64,000 bases of DNA. Source: Alphaproteobacteria bacterium (GTDB lineage: Bacteria; Pseudomonadota; Alphaproteobacteria; TMED109). The notes beneath the pieces were generated by a model. That model saw only the letters and a list, made by a program, of their open reading frames with translations, searched no databases and was not told the DNA's origin. How positions within the stretch are numbered: position 1 is the first letter of the stretch; each line of letters begins with the position of its first letter. Below are positions 26,379 through 35,090 of this stretch, piece after piece. The position numbers and the translations under genes were made by a program. The stretch spans positions 372,001 to 436,000 of the forward strand of contig JAJDWH010000036.1 of the NCBI GenBank assembly GCA_022825705.1, written 5' to 3'.

Positions 26379-27857
26379 ATGATCCGCCCGTCCCTCGTTT
26401 ACCGCGCGATCGTTGCGTTCTGCTTCGTGGCCGTGCTGGCAGGCGCCTCGTCGACCCGCGTGCACGCAGCCGAGACGGCGCTTCCCGATTTCGCGGACCT
26501 CACGGAGCGGCTGCTCCCGTCGGTCGTGAGCATTGCGACGGTGATGCGGACCGCCAGCGGTCAGCGGCCGCAGTTTCCGCTGCCGCCCGACGCGTTTCCG
26601 CCGAACTCGCCGTTTCGCGACTTCTTCCGCGACTTCTTCGAGCGCGGCCCGCAGCAGTCGCCCGGCCCGCGGCCGCCGCGGAGTTTCGGCGGCGGGTCCG
26701 GGTTCCTGATCGAGGCCGACGGCTACATCGTCACCAACCATCATGTGATCGAGGACGCCGACGAGATCGCCGTGACCCTGCACGACGGCAAGACCTATAC
26801 CGCCGAGGTGAAGGGCACGGATCCGAAGACCGACCTGGCGCTCCTCAAAATCGAACCCGACGAACCGCTGCCGATCGTCGAATGGGGGGATTCGGATGCG
26901 GCGAGGATGGGGAACTGGGTCTTCGCGATCGGCAACCCGTTCGGTCTCAGCAGCACGCTGACGGTTGGCGTGATTTCGGCGCTGGCGCGCGACATCCGCT
27001 CCGGGCCCTTCGACTCCTACATCCAGACGGACGCGGCCATCAACCGCGGGAACTCGGGCGGGCCCTTGTTCAACCTCGACGGCGAGGTCATCGGCGTCAA
27101 CACGTCGATCTATTCGCCGCCGGGCGGGGCCGGGGGATCGGTAGGCATCGGCTTTGCGGTGCCATCCTCCATTGCCAAGAACGTCGTTGCCCAGATCCGC
27201 GAGCTCGGCCGCACGCGCCGAGGCTGGCTGGGCGTGCAGATCCAGGGTGTCGGGGACGACATCGCCGAGTCGCTACGCCTCGAGAAGCCGGCCGGGGCAC
27301 TCGTGGCGGTGGTGTTTCCGGACAGTCCGGCCGACCAGGCCGGGGTCCAGCCGGGTGACGTCCTCCTGAAGTTCGATGGCACCGATATCCCCACGGTGCG
27401 CGATCTCCCGCGCATGGTGGCCGGAGCTGAAGTCGGCAGCGAGATCGAGCTCGGCCTCTGGCGCGACGGCAAGATGGAGACGGTTCGGGTCACGCTGGGC
27501 GAGCTTGAGACGGCCGAGGCGGCCCTGGCAAGCGCCGACGACATCGAACCCGCCAGCGGCGAGACCCTGGGTCTCACGCTCGCGACGCTGACCCCGGACG
27601 AGCGCTCGCGCCTGACCATCGGCGATGACGTGCACGGCGTGGTCGTCACCGGTATCGCGCCCGAATCGGACGCCGCCGCCAAGGGAATGCAGGTGGGCGA
27701 TGTCATCGTGGAGGTCGGGCGGAAGCCGGTGCGGACGCCGGCGGCGGCGGTCGAGGAGGTCGACCGCCTGCAGCAGGAAGGGCAGACGTCGATCCTGCTG
27801 CTCGTCAATCGCGAGGGCAGCAACCTGTTCGTCGCGCTGCGCACCGCCGAGAGCTGA
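26379..27857 (+). CDS. Periplasmic Deg/HtrA-family serine endoprotease
   Basis: This 492-aa protein has a signal peptide (AIVAFCFVAVLAGASSTRVH), a trypsin-like domain and two PDZ domains. The triad is His in YIVTNHHVIEDAD, Asp in PKTDLALLKIE, and Ser in AINRGNSGGPLFN. PDZ1 begins near RGWLGVQIQGVG and PDZ2 near GVVVTGIAPESDAAAKGMQV. It degrades or refolds damaged envelope proteins. GGAGG precedes ATG 26379. Placement after hflKC links cytoplasmic-membrane and periplasmic quality control. Confidence 0.95.
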   Translation: MIRPSLVYRAIVAFCFVAVLAGASSTRVHAAETALPDFADLTERLLPSVVSIATVMRTASGQRPQFPLPPDAFPPNSPFRDFFRDFFERGPQQSPGPRPPRSFGGGSGFLIEADGYIVTNHHVIEDADEIAVTLHDGKTYTAEVKGTDPKTDLALLKIEPDEPLPIVEWGDSDAARMGNWVFAIGNPFGLSSTLTVGVISALARDIRSGPFDSYIQTDAAINRGNSGGPLFNLDGEVIGVNTSIYSPPGGAGGSVGIGFAVPSSIAKNVVAQIRELGRTRRGWLGVQIQGVGDDIAESLRLEKPAGALVAVVFPDSPADQAGVQPGDVLLKFDGTDIPTVRDLPRMVAGAEVGSEIELGLWRDGKMETVRVTLGELETAEAALASADDIEPASGETLGLTLATLTPDERSRLTIGDDVHGVVVTGIAPESDAAAKGMQVGDVIVEVGRKPVRTPAAAVEEVDRLQQEGQTSILLLVNREGSNLFVALRTAES

Positions 27858-27883
27858 CGCGGCCGGAACCTCCCTCCGAACCC

Positions 27884-28819
27884 GTGGCGGCCGATCGGCC
27901 GCGGGTGTTCGTGGTGGCCGGCCCCACCGCCTCCGGCAAGTCGGCGCTCGCGGAAGCGCTCGCCCGACGCCTCGGCGGGCAGGTCGTCAACGCGGACAGC
28001 GTGCAGCTTTATGGTGCCTTTCGAATCCTCACGGCGCGCCCGACGGTGGCCGCGGAGCGCCGGCTGCCGCACCGCCTGTACGGCATTCTCGGGCCGGACG
28101 ACCGCTGTTCAGCTGGGCGCTGGCGAAGCCTGGCTCTGGACGCCGTGGCGGAAGGGCATGCGGCCGGGCGACCGTCGGTCGTGGTCGGGGGCAGCGGGCT
28201 CTACCTGGAGGCCCTGCTCCGCGGGTTCTCGCCGATCCCGAGCGTGCCGCCCTCGGTCCGCCGGGATGCGGTTCGGCGGCTCGAGGCCATCGGCCCGGCG
28301 GCGCTGCACGAGGAGTTGCGCAAGGTCGATCCGGCGCTGGCCGGCCGTCTCGAACCGGGTGATCGGCAGCGCATCGTCCGCGGCTGGGAAGTCTGGCTCG
28401 CGACCGGCCGGGCGCTCTCCTCGTGGCAGGCGTCGGCACCGGCGCCGGCGGACCTGGACGTCCGCCGGATCCTGCTCCGCCCGCCGCGGGACGCGGTTCG
28501 GGCAGCGATCGAGTCCCGGGTGAGCGGCATGCTGGCCGCCGGGGCGCTGGACGAAGTGCGGGCCTTCCTGAAGCTCGACGTGCCGGCGGATGCGCCCGTC
28601 CGCAAGGCGCACGGTCTCCGCCCGCTGGCCCGGCACCTCGACGGAGAACTCACGCTAGACGCGGCCGCCGAGCTCACCGTCAACGAGACCCGGCGCTACG
28701 CCCGCCGGCAGGACACGTGGTTCCGCGGCCGCTTTGCCGCCGACCACGTGTTCACCGGCCCCCCCGCGGTCGTCGCGGGTGAAGCCGATGCGCTGGCCCG
28801 GCAGGCCATGGGCGCCTGA
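27884..28819 (+). CDS. miaA: tRNA dimethylallyltransferase
   Basis: This 311-aa enzyme transfers a dimethylallyl group to A37 of tRNAs reading UNN codons. The P-loop VVAGPTASGKSALAEALARR, the DMAPP/Asp motif VVNADSVQLYGAFRILTARP, VVVGGSGLYLEALLRG and the C-terminal RRYARRQDTWFRGR all match MiaA. The GTG start at 27884 lies 26 bp after the Deg protease stop. A miaA next to ilvB is common in related genomes; here ilvB is ~16 kb away, so the block has been rearranged or split. Confidence 0.95.
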   Translation: MAADRPRVFVVAGPTASGKSALAEALARRLGGQVVNADSVQLYGAFRILTARPTVAAERRLPHRLYGILGPDDRCSAGRWRSLALDAVAEGHAAGRPSVVVGGSGLYLEALLRGFSPIPSVPPSVRRDAVRRLEAIGPAALHEELRKVDPALAGRLEPGDRQRIVRGWEVWLATGRALSSWQASAPAPADLDVRRILLRPPRDAVRAAIESRVSGMLAAGALDEVRAFLKLDVPADAPVRKAHGLRPLARHLDGELTLDAAAELTVNETRRYARRQDTWFRGRFAADHVFTGPPAVVAGEADALARQAMGA

Positions 28820-28853
28820 GGAACCGGAAGCGCTACCGTCGAGGTATAGCCGG

Positions 28854-29186
28854 CTATTCGAAGATCGTGGTCAGGCGGGCGAGCACTTCGGCCATGATGG
28901 TGGCGGGGACGGCTTCCAGGCGGCGCCCCTGTCGGGCCGCCAGGTCGAGGGTGCGGGGCTGGTCGCAGCGGATCACGCCGTGCGTTCGCGTTCCAGCTTT
29001 CTCAAGCGAAACGGCGAAGCCTTGCCGGCGCGCGAAGCGCCCGCCTCTGGTGACGGGAAGGACCACAGGCGTCCGGGTCAGATTGTTGAAAGCGGCGGGT
29101 GAAACAATCAGAACGGGCCGCGTGCCTCTCTGTTCATGGCCGGCAGATGGATCAAGGCTGACCAGCCAGATTTCGCCTCGCTTCAC
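28854..29186 (-). CDS. mazF: MazF/PemK-type endoribonuclease toxin
   Basis: This 110-aa protein starts VKRGEIWLVSLDPSAGHEQR and continues GTRPVLIVSPAAFNNLT and VVLPVTRGG, the MazF/PemK fold with the conserved Arg and Thr/Ser active-site positions. It cuts single-stranded mRNA. The GTG start overlaps the antitoxin stop (TAGTG). A longer frame to 29225 would intrude into the antitoxin gene. Confidence 0.9.
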   Translation of the reverse strand: MKRGEIWLVSLDPSAGHEQRGTRPVLIVSPAAFNNLTRTPVVLPVTRGGRFARRQGFAVSLEKAGTRTHGVIRCDQPRTLDLAARQGRRLEAVPATIMAEVLARLTTIFE

Positions 29187-29443
29187 TACAGGAGTTCGTT
29201 GCCGACTGGCCTGGCATCGAGCCATGCGCGGTCCTCGGCGGAAGGCGCGGCGGCATCGTCACACTGTGCCAGGAGTTCCTCGAGGGTGTATCTGGGACGT
29301 GTCGTCGGCTCAACGACTAGGCGTCCGCCTTCCACGCCGATACCCACCTCGGTCCCCACGCCGAGGTTCAGGAGATCGAGAAGTGCCCGGGGCACAGCGA
29401 GCATGACGGAACCGCCGACTTTGCGCAGGTTCGTGGTGTGCAT
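29186..29443 (-). CDS. mazE: MazE-type AbrB-fold antitoxin
   Basis: This 85-aa protein begins MHTTNLRKVGGSVMLAVPRA with the SpoVT/AbrB swapped-hairpin domain (LGVGTEVGIGVEGGRLVVEP), then the acidic toxin-binding tail (YTLEELLAQCDDAAAPSAED). GGAGGC precedes the ATG. An A/T palindrome upstream is the likely autoregulatory site. Confidence 0.9.
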   Translation of the reverse strand: MHTTNLRKVGGSVMLAVPRALLDLLNLGVGTEVGIGVEGGRLVVEPTTRPRYTLEELLAQCDDAAAPSAEDRAWLDARPVGNELL

Positions 29444-29457
29444 GGGCGCCTCCAACA

Positions 29458-29473
29458 TTATATGTTCGTATAA
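29458..29473. promoter_or_regulatory. Operator-like palindrome of the mazEF pair
   Basis: TTATA and TATAA flank TGTTCG, 15 bp upstream of the mazE start, in a local A/T-rich patch. This is the usual place of the MazE/MazEF autoregulatory site. Confidence 0.5.
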
Positions 29474-29581
29474 CTTAAGCAGGTCCAAGGCGCAAGTCTT
29501 GCTCAGCCGAAAGCCGTGGATGTGGGCGTCCGCCAGGGAACCCGTTGCAGGACTGTGAGACGGCATGCGGCGCGTTGTGCA

Positions 29582-30040
29582 CTATCGTCGCGACGAAGCC
29601 CCGGGTTCAGGCACCACGTGGTCGGCGTCGTCGCGGACGGCATGGTCGCTCAGCGCTTCGATCACCCGGCAATCGGCGATGCTCCCGCCCCGACACTGCT
29701 CGATCATCCGTTCGAGTTCGCGGCGCAATTCCTGAAGCCATTCGATCCGTCGTTCGACCTCCTCGAGCTGCGCCTTCGCGATGGCGTCGGCGGCTTCGCA
29801 GGACTGTTCGGGCACGTCGCAGAGACTCAACAGGTCGCGGATGGCCGGGAGCGGGAATCCCAGGGCGCGAGCACGCCGGATGAAAAGTAGGCGGCGGATG
29901 TCCTCAGTTTCGTAGAGCCGCTGGTTGCCTTCCGAACGGGCGGGAGTCGGCAGGAGGCCGATCTGCTCGTAGTACCGGATCGTCTGCACCTTGCAGCCGG
30001 CAGCCCTGGCGGCCCGCCCGATGGTCGATGTGGTCGACAT
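29582..30040 (-). CDS. MerR-family metal-responsive regulator
   Basis: This 152-aa protein has the MerR winged helix (IGRAARAAGCKVQTIRYYEQ, IGLLPTPARSEGNQRLY), a dimerisation helix, and a metal-site tail with Cys in LCDVPEQSCEAAD and CRGGSIADCRVIEALSDHAV. This Cys pattern places it with Zn/Cd/Pb/Co-type members. It is divergent from a cation-efflux gene and separated from it by a textbook MerR operator. It presumably activates the transporter when metal binds and represses both without it. Confidence 0.9.
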   Translation of the reverse strand: MSTTSTIGRAARAAGCKVQTIRYYEQIGLLPTPARSEGNQRLYETEDIRRLLFIRRARALGFPLPAIRDLLSLCDVPEQSCEAADAIAKAQLEEVERRIEWLQELRRELERMIEQCRGGSIADCRVIEALSDHAVRDDADHVVPEPGASSRR

Positions 30041-30053
30041 GCGCTTTTTCCCC

Positions 30054-30084
30054 TTGAACCTACAGTTGCTGTAGGGGTTAGGTT
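30054..30084 (+). promoter_or_regulatory. MerR-type promoter/operator of the cation efflux gene
   Basis: TTGAAC (30054-30059) and TAGGTT (30079-30084) are separated by 19 bp, the over-long spacer typical of MerR-activated promoters. The spacer holds the perfect dyad CCTACAG-TTG-CTGTAGG (30059-30075). Confidence 0.88.
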
Positions 30085-30122
30085 TGCACCGAGCCGTGAC
30101 GTGGTCAATGCGGAAGCAGGCG

Positions 30123-30764
30123 ATGAGCGCAAGCTGTTGTGGCCGGGAGCACAAGTTCGACGGGATGTCGCGCGCCTATCGGCGCGTGCTGTGGGCCGTC
30201 ATCGCCATCAATGCCGCCATGTTTGGTACCGAGATGGTCGCCGGGATGGTTGCGGGCTCGCAGGCGCTTCAGGCTGATGCGCTGGACTTCCTTGGCGATT
30301 CACTCACGTACGGGATCAGCCTCTACGTCATCGGCAGGTCGATACAGGCGCGTACGGCTGCGGCCCTCTTTAAGGGCCTGACCCTCGCCCTGATGGGGCT
30401 TTGGGTGTTCGGCGACACGGTCTATGCGGTGCTGGTCCTCGGGACGCCGCGGGCGGAAATCATGGGGGCGATTGGATTCCTGGCCTTGGGGGCCAACCTC
30501 GCCTGCTTGCTCCTGCTCCTGCGTTTCCGTCACGGCGAGGCCAATGTCCGGAGCGTGTGGTTGTGCAGCCGCAACGACACCATCGGCAATGTCGCCGTCA
30601 TTCTGGCGGCGAGCGGCGTGTGGGCGTCCGGCACCGCCTGGCCCGACTTGGCGGTCGCGGCGGCGATGGCTGGCCTGTTCCTGTGGACCGCAACTCAGAT
30701 CACCCTTCAGGCACTGCGGGAATACCGCGCGCATGACGACTGGATCGCGGACGGAAGCCGATGA
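30123..30764 (+). CDS. Cation diffusion facilitator family transporter (short form)
   Basis: This 213-aa protein begins MSASCCGREHKFDGMSRAYR with a Cys/His N-terminus. About six membrane helices follow and the cytoplasmic CDF domain is absent. Metal-site acidic residues appear in QALQADALDFLGDSLTYG (helix 2) and WLCSRNDTIGNVAV (helix 5). It should export Zn, Co or Cd by proton antiport. The MerR gene lies on the other strand and the promoter has a MerR operator, so induction by the exported metal is expected. An earlier ATG at 30084 overlaps the promoter and is unlikely. Confidence 0.9.
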   Translation: MSASCCGREHKFDGMSRAYRRVLWAVIAINAAMFGTEMVAGMVAGSQALQADALDFLGDSLTYGISLYVIGRSIQARTAAALFKGLTLALMGLWVFGDTVYAVLVLGTPRAEIMGAIGFLALGANLACLLLLLRFRHGEANVRSVWLCSRNDTIGNVAVILAASGVWASGTAWPDLAVAAAMAGLFLWTATQITLQALREYRAHDDWIADGSR

Positions 30765-30856
30765 CCGCGATATTGGTCGCGCGGACGGGCGAATGCAGGC
30801 GTCTCTGGACTGCGATCAGGTCGTGAGGGGCACGGCTGCGCTCAGACTTTCGTTCG

Positions 30857-31243
30857 TCACCAAATCCGATTGACGCCATAGCGATCGAAGACCTCATCGA
30901 CGGATACCACCGGCAGTCCGCGCGCCAACGCCTGGGCCATGAGCATCCGGTCGAACGGGTCCCGATGAGGGCCGGGCAGACGCCCGGCCCGCTCGGCGTC
31001 GGCGAGGTCGATTACCAGTGCCGTGAAGCCCTGGTGGGTAACCCGGCCTGCGATATCTGTGGCGATGGTTTCCCCCCCGGGGAGCTTGCCGATCCTGAAC
31101 TTGGTACTGATTTCCCAGGCGGAGGCTGCGCTCACCAGGACGTCATTGGCCTCATTCGCAATGGACTGATGGGCAGTAGTGGACAGGCGGCGGCTGTCCG
31201 CCATCCACCAGAGGAGTGCGTGGGTGTCCAGCAATACACGCAC
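30857..31243 (-). CDS. vapC: VapC-type PIN-domain toxin
   Basis: This 128-aa PIN ribonuclease has the first Asp in MRVLLDTHALLWWMADS, Glu in ASAWEISTKFRIGKL, the acidic pair in HRDPFDRMLMAQALARG, and a last Asp in VSVDEVFDRYG. It belongs to the type usually paired with Phd/YefM-like antitoxins. It starts 2 bp after the antitoxin stop. Confidence 0.92.
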   Translation of the reverse strand: MRVLLDTHALLWWMADSRRLSTTAHQSIANEANDVLVSAASAWEISTKFRIGKLPGGETIATDIAGRVTHQGFTALVIDLADAERAGRLPGPHRDPFDRMLMAQALARGLPVVSVDEVFDRYGVNRIW

Positions 31244-31245
31244 CC

Positions 31246-31479
31246 CTAACGGCCCTCCCAGGAGGCCAACTCTTCTTCCGGCAATGGTTCGAAGAAGCTC
31301 TCGGGAATGCTGACCTTCCCCTTGAGGACATCCGGCTGCCGCTTGGTCTCGGGTTGGCAGCGCACCAAACGCGCGACCGGGTTCCCCCGGCGGGCAATGA
31401 CCACCTCCTCCCCGGCCTCGACCTGCGCCAGCAACCGAGATAGCTGGGTCTTCGCCTGATGTACATTTACGACCGCCAT
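31246..31479 (-). CDS. vapB: Phd/YefM-type antitoxin of the VapC pair
   Basis: This 77-aa protein begins MAVVNVHQAKTQLSRLLAQV followed by EAGEEVVIARRGNPVARLV, the Phd/YefM DNA-binding fold. The C-terminal toxin-binding tail reads SFFEPLPEEELASWEGR. ATG 31479 matches the family start. A perfect 8-bp inverted repeat lies 23 bp upstream. Confidence 0.9.
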   Translation of the reverse strand: MAVVNVHQAKTQLSRLLAQVEAGEEVVIARRGNPVARLVRCQPETKRQPDVLKGKVSIPESFFEPLPEEELASWEGR

Positions 31480-31502
31480 CGTGACACTCTCCGGCAAGTC
31501 TA

Positions 31503-31524
31503 CCTAGCTAGAAACATAGCTAGG
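31503..31524. promoter_or_regulatory. Inverted-repeat operator of the vapBC pair
   Basis: CCTAGCTA and TAGCTAGG flank GAAACA, a perfect 8-bp inverted repeat just upstream of the antitoxin gene. It is the likely autoregulatory site. Confidence 0.7.
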
Positions 31525-31620
31525 ACGCGCGCAGGTTCAAGGCGAATTGGAATCTGCAATTCGATCTGCCCCCCGGAACTTGGACCATCCACAACGGGAA
31601 AATTCGCGGTTGTGAACATG

Positions 31621-31660
31621 CCTCCAACGTTGGACCACCTGCAGCGCGAAATCGCGGCTA
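31621..31660. repeat. Direct repeat B flanking the AAA/DUF4143 gene
   Basis: This ~38-bp sequence around CCAACGTTGGACCACCTGCA, then CGCGAAATCGCGGCT, recurs at 33652-33692 on the other side of the ATPase gene. A more divergent copy starts near 31573 (CCGGAACTTGGACC). It contains the small palindromes CCAACGTTGG and GCGAAATCGC. Confidence 0.65.
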
Positions 31661-31664
31661 GTGG

Positions 31665-33044
31665 TCATGGCGCCAATGCGGCCAGCAGTGACGGCAGCCG
31701 TTCCACCAGATAGAGCGGTAGCGAGACGAGGCGATAGGTCACCTCGGTCTGCGTTCCTCCCCGTTGCACGCTGGTGCAGATCGTCTGGGTGGTGGGTGGC
31801 GCCGCGTCAAAGCGAACCGCGACGGGCGCGCCATTTTCCGCCGCGAACTGATGCAGCGACTTCAGGCCGCCGCTGGCGCCGGCCTTCACCTCGATCGGCA
31901 CGACCCGGCCATCGAACGTCGCCACGTAGTCCACTTCCGCGTTGGCGACCCTGCCTTCGCGAAGCCAGTAGGTCAGCTCGCGGTTGGCGGAACGGGCCAG
32001 CAGGTCCTGCAGGTGCTGCCCGATGAACTGCTCGGCCACGGCGCCCTCGTTCACGAGCCGGGTCTCGCCCATGCCTTCAATCGCTGCCCAGCCGAGGCCG
32101 CACACCGCGTTCATCAGGCCGACGTCCATGAACAGCAGCTTGTACACCCGCGGGTCGCTGTCCGCCTGGAGCGGCAAGCCATTGCAGTGGCTGTGCACGA
32201 CCTTCGAGAGCACCCGCGCCATGCACAGCAATTCGATATCCGCGCGGGTCGTGGCCGCCTTCCCCTCCCTGGAGAAGTGGACGTACTTGACCTTCCTGCC
32301 CACGTTGCGGGCGGCGCGGTTGAACACGTCGACGATGCGGGGGAAGCTGCGCGAGCCGACGTACTTGGGGAATTCCTCCCGATAGGTGTCGACGATGGAA
32401 TTGTGGACGTCGCTCACGTCCCGGAGGTTGCGCGTGCGTGCATACGCCTGCACCGCCTCGGGCATGCCGCCGGTGAAGAAATAGGTTCGCAGCAGATCCA
32501 TGAGCCGGTTGTGGAGCGCCGGGTCCAGCCCGCGTTCGATCTCGAAGGCGGCAATCTGCGAGGCGAGCTTCTCCGCGTCCACGGCTGCCAGGAATTCCGT
32601 GAACGTCATCGGCCCCATGTGCAGGTACGCCACCCGGCCCACAGGCATCGAGAACCGGTGGTCTGCAAGGGCGAAGTCCAGCAGCGATCCGGCGGCCAGC
32701 ACCGGCAGGTGGCGCATGTCTTCCCGGAAGTACCGCAGCGCGGGGATGGCCTCCGGCACAGCCTGGATCTCGTCGAGGAACAGCAGTCCGTCAGCACCGA
32801 TGGCGCCAACCTCCGGCAACGCCTCCAGCACGTTCAACAGGTAGGCGGGATCGTTGCGTGCGAATGCGGGAGCGAGGTCAGTGTGGCGTTCCAGGTTGAC
32901 CTCGGCCAGCGGGCGCCGGCAGCGCTCGGCGAACAGCCGCACGAGCGTGGACTTGCCGACCTGTCTGGCGCCGCGCAGGACCAGCGGCTTCCGGTCCGGC
33001 ATGCCGAGCCAGCGGTCCAGGAACGTGAATTGGGCGCGGTTCAT
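31665..33044 (-). CDS. AAA ATPase with DUF4143 domain
   Basis: This 459-aa protein has an N-terminal AAA_14 domain with Walker A in PLVLRGARQVGKSTLVRLFA and Walker B in GLLFLDEIQAVPEAIPALRY. A DUF4143 C-terminal domain follows (EFPKYVGSRSFPRIVDVFNR, ANAEVDYVATFDGRVVPIEV with a nuclease-like D-x(n)-EVK pattern). The family is widespread, often on mobile DNA, and its role is unclear. Direct repeats lie on both sides of the gene, suggesting it moved as a cassette. Confidence 0.9.
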   Translation of the reverse strand: MNRAQFTFLDRWLGMPDRKPLVLRGARQVGKSTLVRLFAERCRRPLAEVNLERHTDLAPAFARNDPAYLLNVLEALPEVGAIGADGLLFLDEIQAVPEAIPALRYFREDMRHLPVLAAGSLLDFALADHRFSMPVGRVAYLHMGPMTFTEFLAAVDAEKLASQIAAFEIERGLDPALHNRLMDLLRTYFFTGGMPEAVQAYARTRNLRDVSDVHNSIVDTYREEFPKYVGSRSFPRIVDVFNRAARNVGRKVKYVHFSREGKAATTRADIELLCMARVLSKVVHSHCNGLPLQADSDPRVYKLLFMDVGLMNAVCGLGWAAIEGMGETRLVNEGAVAEQFIGQHLQDLLARSANRELTYWLREGRVANAEVDYVATFDGRVVPIEVKAGASGGLKSLHQFAAENGAPVAVRFDAAPPTTQTICTSVQRGGTQTEVTYRLVSLPLYLVERLPSLLAALAP

Positions 33045-33651
33045 GTTCGACCGGACCTCCGGGGCTCGATCAGGAGAAGTGTAGCAAAACAGGAAGGTGT
33101 TTCAAACCATGAATGATTAAAACAGGGGTGTGTTCTGACCATCCTATTGCCGCCATCATGATCGGGTTCCGGGCCGACCAGGCCCGCTGAACGCCAACCG
33201 TTGACCCATATCGACCACCGCGACTTCTCGTCCGCCTCCCGCGTTGCTTCGCTCCGACCGGTGACCACTGTGGCCGGGATCCGCGACCCTGCGGCTCCGG
33301 CCACGGCAGGGGCATCAATGCATGCTGGATATGTAACGGCTCGGACATCCCGTGCCGGAGCACGCCATCCTGATCGACTCTCGGCTCACCCAAGCGCTTC
33401 CGGCGGCGTCGTGACGCGATGCAGCACCGGGGGTCCCGCTCCCAAGGATCACAAGAGCGAGCCCGTCTGAATCCCCATCGAAGGTCCTGCGCACGCCCAT
33501 GCGCTTTTCCGGACGCCTGAGCACTCGGGGCGGGCGCGCCGTCCCGCACATCGGCGTGCTCGCCGCCGGTTGCCGCCGCATTCCGCCCGGTGCCTGCCCG
33601 GCAGGCCATAACTGGAGGGAAGTAACGTCGGGGTGGCCGTTCATGCGCTTG
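33045..33651. other. Intergenic region beside the ATPase gene
   Basis: No supportable gene. Overlapping minus-strand frames at 33070-33725 look like a decayed coding region, but I could not match them to a family. Confidence 0.4.
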
Positions 33652-33692
33652 CCCCCAACGTTGGACCACCTGCAACGCGAAAATCGCGGCTG
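33652..33692. repeat. Direct repeat C flanking the AAA/DUF4143 gene
   Basis: It matches the repeat at 31621-31660 in the same orientation, with one substitution and one extra A in the core. The two copies are about 2.0 kb apart with the ATPase gene between them. Confidence 0.65.
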
Positions 33693-33816
33693 ACCCGCCT
33701 CAAGGCCGGCATGCCGCGGGCTCAACGCCGGTGGTTGGAGCCGTGCCGGGCATGGAGGCTTGTGGAGACGCTACGATCGGCGTGCGCCTGACCGATCTGC
33801 CGCGGGGGAGGCACGC

Positions 33817-34596
33817 ATGCGTGTGTTGGTAACGGTAGTTGTGATTGTCGTGGCGACAGCCTTCAGCGGGTGCGTCCCGCAGGAGGGCGTGACCATTCCC
33901 CATACGGAAGCCGCGGGATTCCTGGCCGTCCCGGAGGGCGACGGGCCGTTCCCCGCAGTCGTGCTGATGCACGGGTGCTCGGGCCTGGACCCGGAAGTCC
34001 GGAAAGGGAACGACGTGCACGTGCGGCACCTGGTTGCCGAGGGCTTCGTCGCGTTGATCCTCGACAGCTTCGGGCCACGCCGGCTTGGCGATGTGGTCTG
34101 CAACGAAGGCGAAGAGGAAATGGAGGCGTTTCGCTACCGGCAGCGTGACGCCGTTGCCGCGCTGCGGTTTCTCCGGTCGCAGCCCTTTGTCGACGCCGGG
34201 AATGTGTTCGTCATGGGGCAGAGCCACGGCGGGTGGGTGCTGAATGAACTGGCCGTCAGCCGGAACATTCCCGTGACCGACCGATTTCGGGCCGCCGTCG
34301 CCTACTATCCGTGGTGCGGCGATCAGCAGCTCCGGCGGGAATTGCACACACCGGTCTTGGTACTCATCGGGGAGGAGGATGACTGGACGCCGGCCGACCG
34401 CTGTCTGGAGGCACAGCGCTACGCGCGGGGCGCGCCGTTCGAGGTGATCGTCTACGAGCACGCCCACCACAGTTTCGATCTACCGATGGGCGGGCCATAC
34501 CGTTACAAGGGCTACACGGTCGGAGAGAACGCGGTCGCGGCGGCCGATGCGCGAAAGCGGATGATCGCGTGGTTCCGGGAGCACGGGGCCTTCTAG
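33817..34596 (+). CDS. Dienelactone-hydrolase-like lipoprotein
   Basis: This 259-aa alpha/beta hydrolase has a lipoprotein leader (VVIVVATAFSGC). The core includes PFPAVVLMHGCSGLDPEVRK (oxyanion region), the nucleophile elbow VFVMGQSHGGWVLNEL with Ser where classic dienelactone hydrolases have Cys, Asp in VLIGEEDDWTPADR, and His in YEHAHHSFD. It would act on esters or lactones at the envelope. GGGGGAGG precedes ATG 33817. Confidence 0.85.
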   Translation: MRVLVTVVVIVVATAFSGCVPQEGVTIPHTEAAGFLAVPEGDGPFPAVVLMHGCSGLDPEVRKGNDVHVRHLVAEGFVALILDSFGPRRLGDVVCNEGEEEMEAFRYRQRDAVAALRFLRSQPFVDAGNVFVMGQSHGGWVLNELAVSRNIPVTDRFRAAVAYYPWCGDQQLRRELHTPVLVLIGEEDDWTPADRCLEAQRYARGAPFEVIVYEHAHHSFDLPMGGPYRYKGYTVGENAVAAADARKRMIAWFREHGAF

Positions 34597-34614
34597 GCAT
34601 TGGCGGCAAGACGC

Positions 34615-35029
34615 CGTAGGACATGACTGCCAAGGTGTCTCGGGCCACCCGCCGGCCCGGACGATGTAACCGATTCCGCCGTTCGCTGCCCATCGTCGCC
34701 AGTCTTTCGCGGTTCAGGCCGGCTTTCTGCGGGACGCTCCGTCCGGGCGCTGCCACCGTGCCCGTCGCCGATGTGGTCATCGCAAGCGTCCGCAATTCCG
34801 CGACCACCACCGTGCCCCCGACCAGCGGCCAGCGACCGGCGGCCGCGGCGCCGCTCAGCCAGCCGCCGCTGCCGGACGCGGCGGCGCTGACGGCGATCTG
34901 GCCGGCGTTCATGTCGACGCCGGCTGCCGTGCCGTCTTCGGGACGGGCGGGCGCCGCGCCCGCGTAGCACACGACGGCCACCCACTTGCCGTCGACGGGC
35001 TCGAGGACGGCCTGCACGGTCTCCGCGTC
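34615..35029 (-). pseudogene. Decayed TnpB (IS200/IS605-type RNA-guided nuclease) fragment
   Basis: The minus strand reads VDGKWVAVVCYAG, then TAAGVDMNAGQIAVS (the first RuvC Asp of TnpB). After an internal deletion it reads VVVAELRTLAMTTSATGTVA and APGRSVPQKAGLNR, the conserved TnpB block before the zinc finger. A piece resembling the helical RRNRLHR segment appears out of order after that. The zinc finger and last RuvC Asp are gone. No TnpA or clear transposon ends were seen. Confidence 0.7.
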
Positions 35030-35090
35030 CGGGTTGTCGCCAGGCGCCGCGTGCGCGGCCAAGGTCACCATCCGCCCGAGACCCGGCACC

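Noticed and set aside
33070-33725. Minus-strand frames that might be a decayed transposase
   Set aside because: No catalytic motif or terminal repeats could be recognised, so I left it as unassigned intergenic sequence.
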